Shown: positions 28,910 to 39,051, counted from the first letter of the stretch. The stretch: DNA of 64,000 nt from Stygiolobus sp037389425 (GCF_037389425.1 NZ_JBBHKR010000041.1:1-64000); one strand, 5' to 3'. Notes: generated from the letters alone by a model not told the origin. Numbers and translations are program-made.

Positions 28910-30817
28910 ATGGAAAAACCTGGGAATGTGAAACTTTTTATTTCTAGTCTTATTTCGTTACCAATCCTAGTGTCTTATGGCTTGATATTCAAGGATATTT
29001 ACGTGGTCCCCGGAATAATAGCAGTAGTACTCAGTCTTAGATCTGCCTACAAAAGAAAATTCTCGAAATACACGTTCTTGGCATCAGCAATTTCAAGCTT
29101 TGTCAGTTTCCCCAGTCCTTTACTTGTGTTCTCTATTTTGGTAGTAGTTTACGCTTTTTATGAGTATTATTCCGGTTCTCTTATAGCTGGGATAATTGAG
29201 ATTATCCTAATAGCAATATCAACTTTATACGCTGTTATTCCTCCCTATACGGTTCCGTTTTACATTATAGGTCTTGTGACTTCTTTACCATTGACTTATG
29301 TAACCGTTATGAATTTGAGGGCATATAGAGGTAAGGACTTCACAGTTGTAACGTTTAAAGCTAATGGCTTGCCTAAAGGTCTATCTTGGTTTGTAGATCT
29401 CAACGGTAGTGTAATTCCTACATCCGATTCGGAGATAAACATAATCAGTGAGGGAGGCTCTTGGGTCACATGCCCCGTAAAAGACGGTAACGAGTATTAT
29501 ATTCCGTTAAATTACAAGGGTTTTGTAAGGGCTGGAGACTCTGTCGAAATCGTATTCAAAAAAGTTACAGATGCGAGTACTTTGAATAAATATGAAGAAT
29601 GTGTGGTCGTCTTTGTTCCGGTAAACTTACCTAAGGAGTTAAACTTCTTTATCTTAGTAAACGGCCATAAGTATACCGGAAGGGAGAGGATTACGGTCCC
29701 GGTCTTTGACCATACATTTATTAAATGGGAAGTGGACCGTATAGCCTACGGTGACGTGGTTTTTGAGCCTAAACAAAAAACCGGTACAGCTATCAGAGGC
29801 TCTGTTGTAGGTTTAGAGTTCGAACCGAAAATAGATAAGAGGTCATTAGACATTAAAAATTGGGATCCTAAGGCGTGGGTAGGCTCCATGCTTTACGGTT
29901 ATAGTGTAGTAGACACGGTTAGCGAAGGCGGTAGTAGTTACGTCGTAAAGGCTGAAAAGGACGGAAAGTATTATGCCGTAAAAATACTTAAGCCGAATTT
30001 TTCGAGGTCTCAAACCGTAGCGATTAGGGAGTTTACGGACTTGTTCAAAGAGTCCAACAACCTAGTTAAGTTAAGTAATAACAGTCCCTACCTCGTTAAG
30101 ATCTCAGGGATCTTTGCAGATGTTAACCAAATAGGCTCGGTTCTAAGGGGCGATACTGAGACTTATTTGAAATACCCTCCTGCTATTGTTATGGAGTTTA
30201 TGGACGGAGGGACTGCTAAAGACCTTTTTCAAATTTATTTTTCTAGCTCCAAAGAGTGGTACGAGATCGTTAGGTTTATCGTAAAGCATACAGCAATAGC
30301 ATTAGACTATATACACTCTAACGGATACGTTCACTTAGATGTGAAACCTCAGAACATATTCTTGTCAGAAAAAGTTGGCGGAACTTTAGATGATATAGCA
30401 AAAGTGTTGAGTTCTGGAAAAGTCTTAATTAAACTAGGTGATTTAGGTTCTGCTGTGAGAATAGGAGAAAAGTTCTTTCAAGCTACACCTGCATACTGTT
30501 CTCCTGAGCAGTTAGAGTATGCTATATTAGGCTTAGGCGCTAAGGTAGAATTTGATATTTTCAGTCTAGGAATGACCACATATTATATGCTTACGGGCAG
30601 GGAGTCCCCCGTTAGTAGATACTTAGATGAGGCAATAGACCTTTATAACGGAAATGATGTAGGTAGTGCATTGAAACGTATCGACGAAGCCAAGATTGTT
30701 CTAAGATCTTGGAATATAGACCTTCCATCTAATGTACCGTCTAATTTAAGAAACTTTATAGAAACCTCTATAAAATATAATGTAAAGAGTTTGTTTAATC
30801 TAATTAAAAATCTATGA
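28910..30817 (+). CDS. Membrane-anchored eukaryotic-like Ser/Thr protein kinase (paralogue 1)
   Basis: This 635-residue protein has about five to six N-terminal transmembrane helices (residues 8-140), a beta-rich linker (about 145-310) and a C-terminal protein kinase domain. Kinase landmarks are SEGGSSYVVKAEK (loosened Gly loop), YYAVKILKP with K358, VMEFMDGGTA hinge, HLDVKPQNIFL with catalytic D477 (HLD instead of HRD), LGDLGSA with D511 (DLG instead of DFG), TPAYCSPEQLE (APE-like) and DIFSLGMTTYYMLTGR. All catalytic residues are present, so it is probably active. It is a close paralogue of 34325-36292. It starts eight bases after the photolyase gene. Confidence 0.92.
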   Translation: MEKPGNVKLFISSLISLPILVSYGLIFKDIYVVPGIIAVVLSLRSAYKRKFSKYTFLASAISSFVSFPSPLLVFSILVVVYAFYEYYSGSLIAGIIEIILIAISTLYAVIPPYTVPFYIIGLVTSLPLTYVTVMNLRAYRGKDFTVVTFKANGLPKGLSWFVDLNGSVIPTSDSEINIISEGGSWVTCPVKDGNEYYIPLNYKGFVRAGDSVEIVFKKVTDASTLNKYEECVVVFVPVNLPKELNFFILVNGHKYTGRERITVPVFDHTFIKWEVDRIAYGDVVFEPKQKTGTAIRGSVVGLEFEPKIDKRSLDIKNWDPKAWVGSMLYGYSVVDTVSEGGSSYVVKAEKDGKYYAVKILKPNFSRSQTVAIREFTDLFKESNNLVKLSNNSPYLVKISGIFADVNQIGSVLRGDTETYLKYPPAIVMEFMDGGTAKDLFQIYFSSSKEWYEIVRFIVKHTAIALDYIHSNGYVHLDVKPQNIFLSEKVGGTLDDIAKVLSSGKVLIKLGDLGSAVRIGEKFFQATPAYCSPEQLEYAILGLGAKVEFDIFSLGMTTYYMLTGRESPVSRYLDEAIDLYNGNDVGSALKRIDEAKIVLRSWNIDLPSNVPSNLRNFIETSIKYNVKSLFNLIKNL

Positions 30818-31050
30818 TTTACGCGGTTTTAACATATTTTAATTTTAGGTGAAAATAAGTTTTATCAACGTAAATATAATTAAGCAAGAAACATAATTTA
30901 CTAAATAAGGTATAAATAGATCCTAAGAGGAAATAAGTATAATGGGGCGTGAATTATACTCAATGTCGTTTTATGTAAATATAAAGAAATTAAGAGTAGT
31001 AGGATTAATTAAGTTTATGAAAACAAAACAATTCTACGAGGTAAACCAGT

Positions 31051-31626
31051 TTGAGTGAAAATTTTATATCACTATTAGGGCTCACAACATTTACATTAGC
31101 TAATAGTGTAATTATATACAATTTCAGTAAGAAATTAAAAAGACACACAAATTACTTATTAGGAGAAGGGAAAAGTAAACTGATCTTAAAGTTCTTGGAA
31201 GAAGGAGTAGAATTTTTTTCTCAAAGTAATCTATCAGAATTACTGGAAGAAATACTGATAGCTAGTAGAGTAGAAGAAGAAATAAAGTTAGATGATATAC
31301 AGAAAGAAGTAGTAGATAAAGCAAAAGTTATGAATGAAGAGATAAAGAAAATATATAATTTGTCGAGGTTAATGATTAAGATAGACAATATAGCAAAAGA
31401 GCTTTCGATCTTTTCTGAACAATTGAGAATCATTTCTATTTTGTTATTCTCTTTACCACTAGCAGATTCAATCTTAAACTTCTATCCAGAGTTTGATAGT
31501 TATAAAGTTGACATTCTCTCTTTCACAATAGGAAGTGACCTTCTGGCTATCTTTTACTTAATATTAATAAATTGGTTTTATATAAGAAGACAATTGAAGA
31601 AAAGCTGTAAGGAGTTAGAGATTTAA
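31051..31626 (+). CDS. Unknown membrane-associated helical protein
   Basis: This 191-residue protein has a TTG start (31051) preceded by GAGGTAAACC. A first hydrophobic segment (FISLLGLTTFTLANSVIIY) is followed by a long, charged, coiled-coil-prone region (EELLEEILIASRVEEEIKLD... IKKIYNLSRLMIKIDNIAKE) and two C-terminal membrane helices (IISILLFSLPLADSILNFY; LLAIFYLILINWFYI). The function is unknown. It lies between the first kinase and the zinc-ribbon membrane protein on the same strand. Confidence 0.65.
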   Translation: MSENFISLLGLTTFTLANSVIIYNFSKKLKRHTNYLLGEGKSKLILKFLEEGVEFFSQSNLSELLEEILIASRVEEEIKLDDIQKEVVDKAKVMNEEIKKIYNLSRLMIKIDNIAKELSIFSEQLRIISILLFSLPLADSILNFYPEFDSYKVDILSFTIGSDLLAIFYLILINWFYIRRQLKKSCKELEI

Positions 31627-31699
31627 ACTGATTTTGTGTATCTTATACTTTCTTACACCTTCGGACAATTTTTAATAATATGTTGTTTTTATTCATCCT

Positions 31700-32698
31700 A
31701 TGGTTAAGTATTGTCCCAGATGTGGATATCCAAATAACGACGAGTCCTTGTATTGTCCCAGATGTGGATATCTTCTTGTAACTTTTCCACAGCAAAACAC
31801 ACCAACCACTATGAAATTTGACAATTCTTCTTCTCAGACCGTAAACTTTTCCTCTCTAATTCAATGTCCTAGATGTGGTACTCTAAATGTTCCTCATGCT
31901 AACTTTTGCAAGAAGTGTGGATTTCCTCTAAAGCAACCACGACAAGCACAGAGCCAATCACTTCAACAACAGACAATATCTTATCAGCCACCACAACAAA
32001 CTCTTCCCCAAGTACCTTCCCCACCTCTGCCAGTTAATACTCAAGCTCCTGCTTCATATCAAGAGAGTGTAAAAACTACTAAGAATAGGAGGAAAAAGGT
32101 CGTTAAGGCAATAATAGCCGACGTCGCTGTCGTATCTATAGCGCTATTACTCCTTTCAGTTGTGTTACCGTATTTCTTCGACATAATTTTACTTCCACCT
32201 CTTTACATACCTCCTCCTGCTATCTCAGTGCACAATCTCACCATTTTCCAGTTGGACAGTGTACTAGGTGCTTCTGGTTGGTCAATAATTATGAACACTA
32301 GTAATTTATCTACAATATATTATTACGTCATAGGTCATCAAACTTCGTCTGTGCAAGGGGTAATTGCAGGTAGTTTAGTTGAATATAGTAACTCTGAAGT
32401 TAACGTTTATTCCATCTACCTTAATGCGTCTACTAACCAAGCTGCACAAAATATTGTGGCATATGTAACATCTAATGGGCTCTATTATTCTTCTCCTAAC
32501 ACATTAAAATATACTACCCTAGTTAATGGATATACTGTTTATATAGCAAAAGGCGGAAACTTATTAGTTGGTGTTACCGCTTTCGGAAATTGGGTAGTGA
32601 TGGTGCTAATATATTCCTCTCCTTCAATTATGTTAAGCTATTCTAGCTCACAGTTAAGCTCTTTAATCGCCGATATGGAAGTAACTAAAACTTTGTAA
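31700..32698 (+). CDS. Double zinc-ribbon membrane protein with external domain
   Basis: This 332-residue protein carries two zinc ribbons at the N-terminus: CPRCGYPNNDESLYCPRCGY and CPRCGTLNVPHANFCKKCGF. A Gln/Pro-rich linker (about 70-125), one transmembrane helix (VAVVSIALLLLSVVLPYFF) and a Ser/Tyr/Asn-rich C-terminal domain, probably outside the cell, follow. A 23-base direct repeat (31708-31730 and 31750-31772) encodes the first two knuckles, a recent duplication or gene conversion. It is flanked by the two membrane kinases, for which it could be a partner or substrate; that is inference from position only. Confidence 0.85.
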   Translation: MVKYCPRCGYPNNDESLYCPRCGYLLVTFPQQNTPTTMKFDNSSSQTVNFSSLIQCPRCGTLNVPHANFCKKCGFPLKQPRQAQSQSLQQQTISYQPPQQTLPQVPSPPLPVNTQAPASYQESVKTTKNRRKKVVKAIIADVAVVSIALLLLSVVLPYFFDIILLPPLYIPPPAISVHNLTIFQLDSVLGASGWSIIMNTSNLSTIYYYVIGHQTSSVQGVIAGSLVEYSNSEVNVYSIYLNASTNQAAQNIVAYVTSNGLYYSSPNTLKYTTLVNGYTVYIAKGGNLLVGVTAFGNWVVMVLIYSSPSIMLSYSSSQLSSLIADMEVTKTL

Positions 32699-33010
32699 GC
32701 CGTGTTCCTTCGTTATAATTCCTTCCACTATTATAATGGGCATAAAAATAAGCTACGTTCTTAATTCATTAAAAGTTGATCGCTAGTTCTCAAGTTAATT
32801 TTAGATTGTTATAAAATAACAGTTTTAGAGTTTCCTAAACTTGTTAGCTTGTAGGGGATAAGGAGGACTAATCTGGTATTAGCCTTAGTTGTTACTTGTT
32901 GTAGAAGAAGGCTGATTTGTAAACAATGTAATTATTAAGCTAGAGAAGGGAGTATAAATAATTTTACCGTGTAATAATTATTTTCTTATCATCTCGTCTC
33001 TTGTTTTTAC
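32699..33010. other. Intergenic region between convergent genes
   Basis: 312 bases between two convergent genes. AT-rich with T tracts suitable for termination on both strands. No RNA or gene is seen. Confidence 0.5.
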
Positions 33011-34174
33011 TCAAATATCTGAGTAGATTTCCACCAACTCTTTGAACAAAAATGCACTTGGTCTGGGTCTAAAGTCCAATTCAAATAAGCCGAACTTCAT
33101 TTCATAGCCAAAGTTCCATTCGTAATTATCTATTATAGACCAGTACATGTAAGCCTCTACTTTAACCCTGGAATTTTTTATTGCCTCCAGATGTTGAAGA
33201 AGGAAGTTTGGTCTTAGTTTATCCTTGGAATCGGCTATTCCGTTTTCGGTAATATATATAGGTTTGTAAAATCGACTTACTTTTCTTAATACTTCTTCTA
33301 AGCCTTTAGGATATAATTCCCATCCATAATCCGAGGTCGGATTACCGTCTAGGGAAGTTGAGTTAGGTTGGCAAAATACACCATATCCCTTCTTGGGGCT
33401 TCCGTTTTTATCATAGACTATTCTTGAGTAGTAATTCACTCCTATCCAATCTACTTTGACCTTCTCTAGGAAGGAATAAACAGTTTCTTCCATTCTGTCG
33501 TTTCCCTGAACATATGGAAAGTTGTAGACAAGCCCTACTTTTAAGCCCTTAAATTCATCATATATTAAGTTATGAGCTGTTATAACGTTTAATAACGCTT
33601 TCTGATAGGCAATTTTGCTAGTTACACCCGGAGGGAATATTCCGCTAAGATAAGAGAAGTTAATCAGTATATTGGGTTCGTTGAAAGTGCACCACAAATC
33701 AACATATTCTGAATAAGTGTCACGGATAAACTTTGCAAAGGATAGGAATTTTCTTACGGTGTTCTCGTCGTACCAACCCAGCTTTCCTTTGGTAAGAAGA
33801 TAGTCGCGTGCGATAATGGGCTGATGTATCCATAGAGGAAGGTCGAAGTGATTTAAGCAAAGAATGATTGTAAACCCCTTGTCTTTTAAGTCTTTCAAGA
33901 TTTCCTTGTATTTATTGACAGTTTCGTTATCTATTTTATCTTCTACTTTAAAAAGCCTACTCCAGCTAGGGTTAAACCTCCAAATACTCGCATTAAGTTT
34001 TGAGGCTAAGTCGTGTATAACGGAGTACTTTGATAAGTAAGCATTCATGTAAGGTAAGTAGGGAACCACTTTACCCGTGGATAAGTTAACGTCGTCGGTT
34101 AACCATTCGTACCAGTCTGAATTTGTGTTTGTCTCTTCAAACTGAAAAGCTGACGTAGAAAATCCGAATTTCAC
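33011..34174 (-). CDS. Glycoside hydrolase family 1 beta-glycosidase
   Basis: This 387-residue TIM-barrel glycosidase has the acid/base Glu at E166 (TFNEPN) and the nucleophile at E310 (YITENGIAD), both intact. Other GH1 marks are FQFE near the N-terminus, WRFNPSWSRL, LNHFDLPLW, GVNYYSR and YWSIIDNYEWNFGYEMKFGL near the end. It is clearly shorter than the roughly 490-residue LacS-type enzyme of Sulfolobus, so it belongs to a compact subgroup. No signal peptide is seen, so it is cytoplasmic. Beta-glucosidase/galactosidase specificity cannot be separated by eye. Confidence 0.93.
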   Translation of the reverse strand: MKFGFSTSAFQFEETNTNSDWYEWLTDDVNLSTGKVVPYLPYMNAYLSKYSVIHDLASKLNASIWRFNPSWSRLFKVEDKIDNETVNKYKEILKDLKDKGFTIILCLNHFDLPLWIHQPIIARDYLLTKGKLGWYDENTVRKFLSFAKFIRDTYSEYVDLWCTFNEPNILINFSYLSGIFPPGVTSKIAYQKALLNVITAHNLIYDEFKGLKVGLVYNFPYVQGNDRMEETVYSFLEKVKVDWIGVNYYSRIVYDKNGSPKKGYGVFCQPNSTSLDGNPTSDYGWELYPKGLEEVLRKVSRFYKPIYITENGIADSKDKLRPNFLLQHLEAIKNSRVKVEAYMYWSIIDNYEWNFGYEMKFGLFELDFRPRPSAFLFKELVEIYSDI

Positions 34175-34324
34175 AAATTATAAAAACGTTCATAATATTT
34201 AACGTTTTAAAATTACTCGACTAAAGTTAAGGAAGACAATGAAAATTTTCTATTTAATAATGTACTCAGTTCGGGTATTTTAACATCACTTAATTTTTTA
34301 TGACGAGTAAAAGTATTATCTACT

Positions 34325-36292
34325 ATGCCTTACTATAATAGAAGACTAATTAAGGCGTCCATTGTCAGTATTTCCACCCCTATACTATTACTCTTGTTTT
34401 TTCAGTCGTTTTCCTTTCTATATGTTACATTGTTAATAATAACGTCATTGATTTCTATATTAGCATCTTTTAATCGTAATCTAACGTATGTAGCCTTTAT
34501 ACTATCATTTTCGGTATCACTTCTCTTAATTATTTCATCGGGGAACACGAGCATTTTAGGGATTCCTTTTCTGTCTGTGCTACTTGCAGTAATATTAGGT
34601 TTACCCGGTTTAGCGATACCATGTGCTTGGGAAGTTATTACTATTGCTTCAGCCCTAGTGGCTTACGAGCTGTCCTCTTATGAACCGTTAATTAATGATT
34701 TCACATTGCCATTACTATTACTATCGTCTACATTTACTACTTTAGCCTTTGCAAATATAATCGCAGCTAGCGGTAAAGGATATCCTATAGTAATTTTACA
34801 AAAGGGTATACCTGATGGTTCTCAGTGGGAGATAGAGATTAACGGTGTTGTCAGAAAAGTCACCGGACGAATGCTGGTGTTGAACGAGAAAAGGGTAGAG
34901 TTTCATCTCTGTCCCTCCTTCGTGCAAGGTAAATACTATTTGCCAGACAAGATAAGTGGGAACGTGAAAGAGGGGAGAAAGATTGAAATTAATTTCGTTA
35001 CCAGCGGTACAATACCATACGATAAGTATCCTCACTGTTTTGCTACCTTTTTAGTAACGGGTCTTCCTTCCAATATCCAGTGGAGCGTTAACGTAGGAGG
35101 TTATGATTACGTTTCGAGTAGTTCAATGTCTCCTATCTTAGTTCCTATATTGGGCTCAAAAAACGCTCCGTGGAAGGCGAAAGAGATCAGAATAGGTGAA
35201 GTAGTTTTTAAACCTAATGTAGAAAGCGGAGTAATAAACAGAGGAGAAAAGATTATTATACCATACACAAGCGTTGTAGAGCCTAAGAGGCCCATTATAT
35301 TGCCTCCTTTGGATAAGTGGGATCCAAGGGTATGGGTCGGTAATGATATCTATGGTTATAATGTTCTTTCCGTCCTCGGGGTAGGGGGAAACGGGTACGT
35401 TCTAAAGGCTGAAAAGGACGGAACATACTACGCTATAAAAGTATTAAGTATGAGAAATGAGTCTTCACAAACAAGGGCGCTAAGTTTCTCGTCTTTTGAT
35501 GACTTATTTCGTGAGTCGGAGAACCTGAAAGAGTTGTCTAAGAACCCACGGTTTGTGAGAATTTACGGTATATATGTTGATATAAATAACATTACATCAG
35601 CCTTAAGGGGGAATAGTGAAGCCTACTTCAAATATCCACCTGCAATAATTATGGAATTTATGGAAGGTGGTACTGCCGCAGATCTGATAAAGACTCAATT
35701 GGTTAATTACCCGCAATGGCCCATAATTGTTAAGTTAATTATTAGGGAAATAGCTATGGCTTTGAGCTTTTTACACAAAAACGGGTACGTTCACTTAGAT
35801 GTCAAGCCTCAAAATATATTTTTCGCAAAAAAGGTTGGAAACCAAGTGGACGAGGTCTTGAAGAATCTAACCGTAGTAGGTAACGTGAAGTTAGGTGATT
35901 TAGGGTCTGCAGTAAAAGCCGGGCAAAAGTTTAACCAAGCAACTCCCGCTTATAGCCCTCCAGAGCAATTAGAAGCGATAGTGTTGGGAAAAGGGGCGAA
36001 TCCGTCTATGGACGTATTTTCCTTAGGGATTACAGCTTACTATCTCCTGACACTACATAACGATAACCCTGCAATTCCCTATCTTAATAAAGCCTCTGAT
36101 CTGTTTATCAGTGGTAGAATAAACGAGGCACTGGGTTACATTAACCAAGCTAAGGTTGTTCTAGCCTCTTGGCGCCCTCAATTGCCTCCTAATACTCCTC
36201 AAGAGCTTGTCAACGTTATTTACGGTTGTATAAGTACCGATTTCACGAAGAGGTATACGAGTGAACAAGTCGCTTATCTTCTCTCTAAATGA
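34325..36292 (+). CDS. Membrane-anchored eukaryotic-like Ser/Thr protein kinase (paralogue 2)
   Basis: This 655-residue paralogue of the kinase at 28910-30817 has the same plan: about five N-terminal transmembrane helices (to about residue 150), a beta-rich middle (150-330), then the kinase. Motifs are GVGGNGYVLKAEK (better preserved Gly loop than paralogue 1), YYAIKVLS with K372, IMEFMEGGTAADL, HLDVKPQNIFF with D492, LGDLGSA with D525 and TPAYSPPEQLE. The kinase tail holds a helical repeat-like segment (FISGRINEALGYINQAKVVL) shared with paralogue 1. It starts at ATG 34325, near-leaderless. Confidence 0.92.
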   Translation: MPYYNRRLIKASIVSISTPILLLLFFQSFSFLYVTLLIITSLISILASFNRNLTYVAFILSFSVSLLLIISSGNTSILGIPFLSVLLAVILGLPGLAIPCAWEVITIASALVAYELSSYEPLINDFTLPLLLLSSTFTTLAFANIIAASGKGYPIVILQKGIPDGSQWEIEINGVVRKVTGRMLVLNEKRVEFHLCPSFVQGKYYLPDKISGNVKEGRKIEINFVTSGTIPYDKYPHCFATFLVTGLPSNIQWSVNVGGYDYVSSSSMSPILVPILGSKNAPWKAKEIRIGEVVFKPNVESGVINRGEKIIIPYTSVVEPKRPIILPPLDKWDPRVWVGNDIYGYNVLSVLGVGGNGYVLKAEKDGTYYAIKVLSMRNESSQTRALSFSSFDDLFRESENLKELSKNPRFVRIYGIYVDINNITSALRGNSEAYFKYPPAIIMEFMEGGTAADLIKTQLVNYPQWPIIVKLIIREIAMALSFLHKNGYVHLDVKPQNIFFAKKVGNQVDEVLKNLTVVGNVKLGDLGSAVKAGQKFNQATPAYSPPEQLEAIVLGKGANPSMDVFSLGITAYYLLTLHNDNPAIPYLNKASDLFISGRINEALGYINQAKVVLASWRPQLPPNTPQELVNVIYGCISTDFTKRYTSEQVAYLLSK

Positions 36293-36324
36293 TTTTTTAA
36301 ACACATACGATTCTACATACTTTT

Positions 36325-37692
36325 ATGGAAACAGATGTAATAATAATAGGGGCGGGTGGTGGAGGATATCCGGGTGCATTCAGACTAGCCAGATCTGGGT
36401 ACAGAGTAGTAATCATAGATCCTAAAGGAGAACTAGGAGGTAACTGCCTTTTTTCAGGGTGTATCCCGTCAAAGACTATTAGAGAACTAGCACAGATAGT
36501 CTGGAGAAATAACCGAATTCTGAAAGCTAATTTAAAACCGGACTTCTCCCTAATTCAGGATCACAAGGATCGTGTTCAGGAAATAAGGTATATGCAGCAT
36601 AGAGAGGAATTAAAGGAATTCAGAGACAATATAGAGCTAATAAGAGGAAAGGCAAAGTTAATAGATAATAAGACAGTAGAAGCCGAAACCGAGAATGGAA
36701 TGATCGAGGTTAAGGGTAGGTACTTAGTCATATCTACTGGAAGTGAACCTGTTAAGCCGAAATTCCCTGGGTCTGAATTCTCGATAACAAGTGACGATCT
36801 TTATGGCTACAGAACGTCCTTGAGAAGACTTCCTGACGATATAACAATAGTAGGAGGAGGTTACATTGCACTCGAGACTGCTACCATCCTTAAGGCGTTA
36901 GGCTACAACGTTAGACTGCTAGTAAGGAGCGATAAAGTACTCAAGGGTTTCGAAAGCGAAATAGTAAACACGTTATTACCTCTATTAGGCTTAGAAATAA
37001 TGTATAACTCCCCTATCCTAGAAATCAAAAAGATAGGGGAACAAGAGTTTGAGGTCTTCTATAGTGACGGTAAGGGGAATAAGAAGAGTTTAGAAACTGG
37101 ACTAGTTATGCTTGCTACGGGTAGGAAACCCGTTTTACCCGAGGGTGCTGGAGGAATTTTAGCACTAGATAGTAAAGGTCATATAAGTGTCGACGACTCC
37201 ATGAAAACAAACTTACCTAATGTCTTTGCAACTGGTGATGTCAATGGAAAGGCTCCATATTTTCACGCTGCTGTAAGGATGTCGATTGCAGCAGCTTATA
37301 ATATTATGAGTAATGGCACGCCAGTGGACTACGTGGACTTCAAGAGTATTCCAGTAACTATCTTCACAATTCCGCCAGCTTCTTACGTAGGAATTATGCC
37401 TTCCGAAGCAAAAAGAATGGGGATCAGCTTCATTGAGGCTTCTTACGAGTTAAAGAATGATCCTATGGCACAAATGTATGACGAGATGGGCGGAGTTTTA
37501 AAACTGTACTTTGAACGTGGTAGTTTAAGGTTAATAGGGGCCTGGATCGTAGGTGTTCATGCAGGGTTTGCTATTAACGAGTTAGGACAAGCTGTAGCCC
37601 ACGGATTGACAGCTAGGGATTTGGCTGAATTCGCAGACCAACACCCTACGACGAATGAACTTATAGCATATACTGCAAGAAAAGTTCTATGA
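36325..37692 (+). CDS. FAD-dependent pyridine nucleotide-disulfide oxidoreductase (dihydrolipoamide dehydrogenase-like)
   Basis: This 455-residue flavoprotein has an N-terminal FAD Rossmann fold (IIIGAGGGGYPGAFRLA), the redox-active CX4C at C41-C46 (GGNCLFSGCIPSK), an NAD(P)H-binding fold (ITIVGGGYIALETATILK), the FAD-binding FATGDVNGKAPYFHAA and the C-terminal His-Glu dyad region (DQHPTTNELI). It is a class I disulfide reductase; lipoamide, mercury or another disulfide substrate cannot be separated, but lack of extra N-terminal Cys argues against MerA. No 2-oxoacid dehydrogenase genes are adjacent. It starts 32 bases after the kinase stop. Confidence 0.9.
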   Translation: METDVIIIGAGGGGYPGAFRLARSGYRVVIIDPKGELGGNCLFSGCIPSKTIRELAQIVWRNNRILKANLKPDFSLIQDHKDRVQEIRYMQHREELKEFRDNIELIRGKAKLIDNKTVEAETENGMIEVKGRYLVISTGSEPVKPKFPGSEFSITSDDLYGYRTSLRRLPDDITIVGGGYIALETATILKALGYNVRLLVRSDKVLKGFESEIVNTLLPLLGLEIMYNSPILEIKKIGEQEFEVFYSDGKGNKKSLETGLVMLATGRKPVLPEGAGGILALDSKGHISVDDSMKTNLPNVFATGDVNGKAPYFHAAVRMSIAAAYNIMSNGTPVDYVDFKSIPVTIFTIPPASYVGIMPSEAKRMGISFIEASYELKNDPMAQMYDEMGGVLKLYFERGSLRLIGAWIVGVHAGFAINELGQAVAHGLTARDLAEFADQHPTTNELIAYTARKVL

Positions 37693-37710
37693 CTTTTTTT
37701 TTAAATACTT

Positions 37711-38283
37711 TTAAAAAATTCTCCTTGAAGCGTAAGAATATCCTATCTCAGATTTAAGACCTTCTTTGTACGCTACATAAGAGATTACATACCCAATGCC
37801 GAGTGCTATAGCTAGGATGGCTATTACGTCTATAATGGAAAAGTCACTGGAATCTACGGCTCTCCTTATGCTTTTCCAAGCTGAAAGGAAGCCCGTGATA
37901 TATTCCCACGTATCTGCTATAGTTGCAAAGGCGTTATAAACGCTTATTATTCCAGCTGTCCAGCTTCTTCCCCTTACTGTGGCTACAACGCTTAGGGTTG
38001 TAGCTATTACTCCCCACATTATTATTGCTAGTCCGAAAAATAGGAAGTCGAATCCTAAAATGAATGTTGTAGTTGATATTGAGATGTAACCTAAGTATGC
38101 TAGTATAAATGTGATTATTGTCGCGATTACATAACTTACTGGCAAGAATCCTCCCAAAAAGAATACTAAAGTTCCTAATCCTTTTCTGTAACTAGATATT
38201 TTCCCCGCATTATAACTGTTCCATATAGAGATTGCAAAATCGAAGATTAGTATTAATATTCCTATTATTAACCCTATATCCAT
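37711..38283 (-). CDS. Unknown polytopic membrane protein
   Basis: This 190-residue protein has about five transmembrane helices (for example LIIGILILIFDFAISIW, GTLVFFLGGFLPVSYVIAT, VIAILAIALGIGYVISYVA). No transporter or enzyme motif is recognised. It is convergent with the flavoprotein gene (19-base gap) and a single-gene transcript is likely. Confidence 0.7.
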   Translation of the reverse strand: MDIGLIIGILILIFDFAISIWNSYNAGKISSYRKGLGTLVFFLGGFLPVSYVIATIITFILAYLGYISISTTTFILGFDFLFFGLAIIMWGVIATTLSVVATVRGRSWTAGIISVYNAFATIADTWEYITGFLSAWKSIRRAVDSSDFSIIDVIAILAIALGIGYVISYVAYKEGLKSEIGYSYASRRIF

Positions 38284-38525
38284 GAGTAGTCACTCAATAT
38301 TCTTACTTTAAAAGTTATTCGAATAATTTAAACCTAGTTGAGAATCTTGCAAAAGTTCATTTGTAGGTTATGAGAATCCTTCTAGAGTTTATTATAATCT
38401 AAATATAAGTGTAGAGCTATAACACTTAAATAATTACGTAGGGTTCAGCAGTTCGTCATAGAAAGTAAGTTGCTAAGAAGTCGCTTCACGAAAGTTAAAA
38501 ACCTCCATAAGGTAAATTAATCATA

Positions 38526-38951
38526 ATGACTATCAGGGATGAAATTACGTATGCCAGAATAAGCTACAACGACTTTATTGCGTCTTATTACAGATTAGAG
38601 AAAGGCGATCTAAGATTGTCAGCATTTAGGGCGTATAAAGCAGAGAGGAGGCTGTTACAATCATTAGCTATGCGCCATAATCTTCATAGAAAAGATACAA
38701 AGTGTGCAGTGCCAAAAAAGGAAATGTTACAAGTATCGAAACAGTTGGATAAAATTTATCGCAATATATATCAGTTTACGGAGATGGCTCTATCCTTATT
38801 CGAACAATATAAGGAAAACAAAGTGGATAAAAAAAGTATAATCTTACTTCTGGTCTCGTTAAACTATGAATGGGTTTCACAATATCTCACGTATGAACAA
38901 GTTGATAGAATAAAGATGATTAAATGCCAAATGATGAAAGGTTTAAAATAA
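38526..38951 (+). CDS. Unknown small helical protein (HEPN/PaREP1-like shape)
   Basis: This 141-residue, all-helical, basic protein (YARISYNDFIASYYRLEKGD, LRLSAFRAYKAERRLLQSLA) has a helix pattern reminiscent of HEPN or PaREP1-type four-helix bundles, but no RX4-6H motif is clear, so this is only a shape-level suggestion. ATG 38526 follows an AT-rich leader. No partner gene is adjacent. Confidence 0.55.
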   Translation: MTIRDEITYARISYNDFIASYYRLEKGDLRLSAFRAYKAERRLLQSLAMRHNLHRKDTKCAVPKKEMLQVSKQLDKIYRNIYQFTEMALSLFEQYKENKVDKKSIILLLVSLNYEWVSQYLTYEQVDRIKMIKCQMMKGLK

Positions 38952-39051
38952 CAACTTAAATGGAGAATATCGTTAACTTAGAGATAATCTGGTTGTAATG
39001 AAATTAGCTCTTGTTAAGGCATATCTCGCTAAAATATCTTTGTATAAAATG

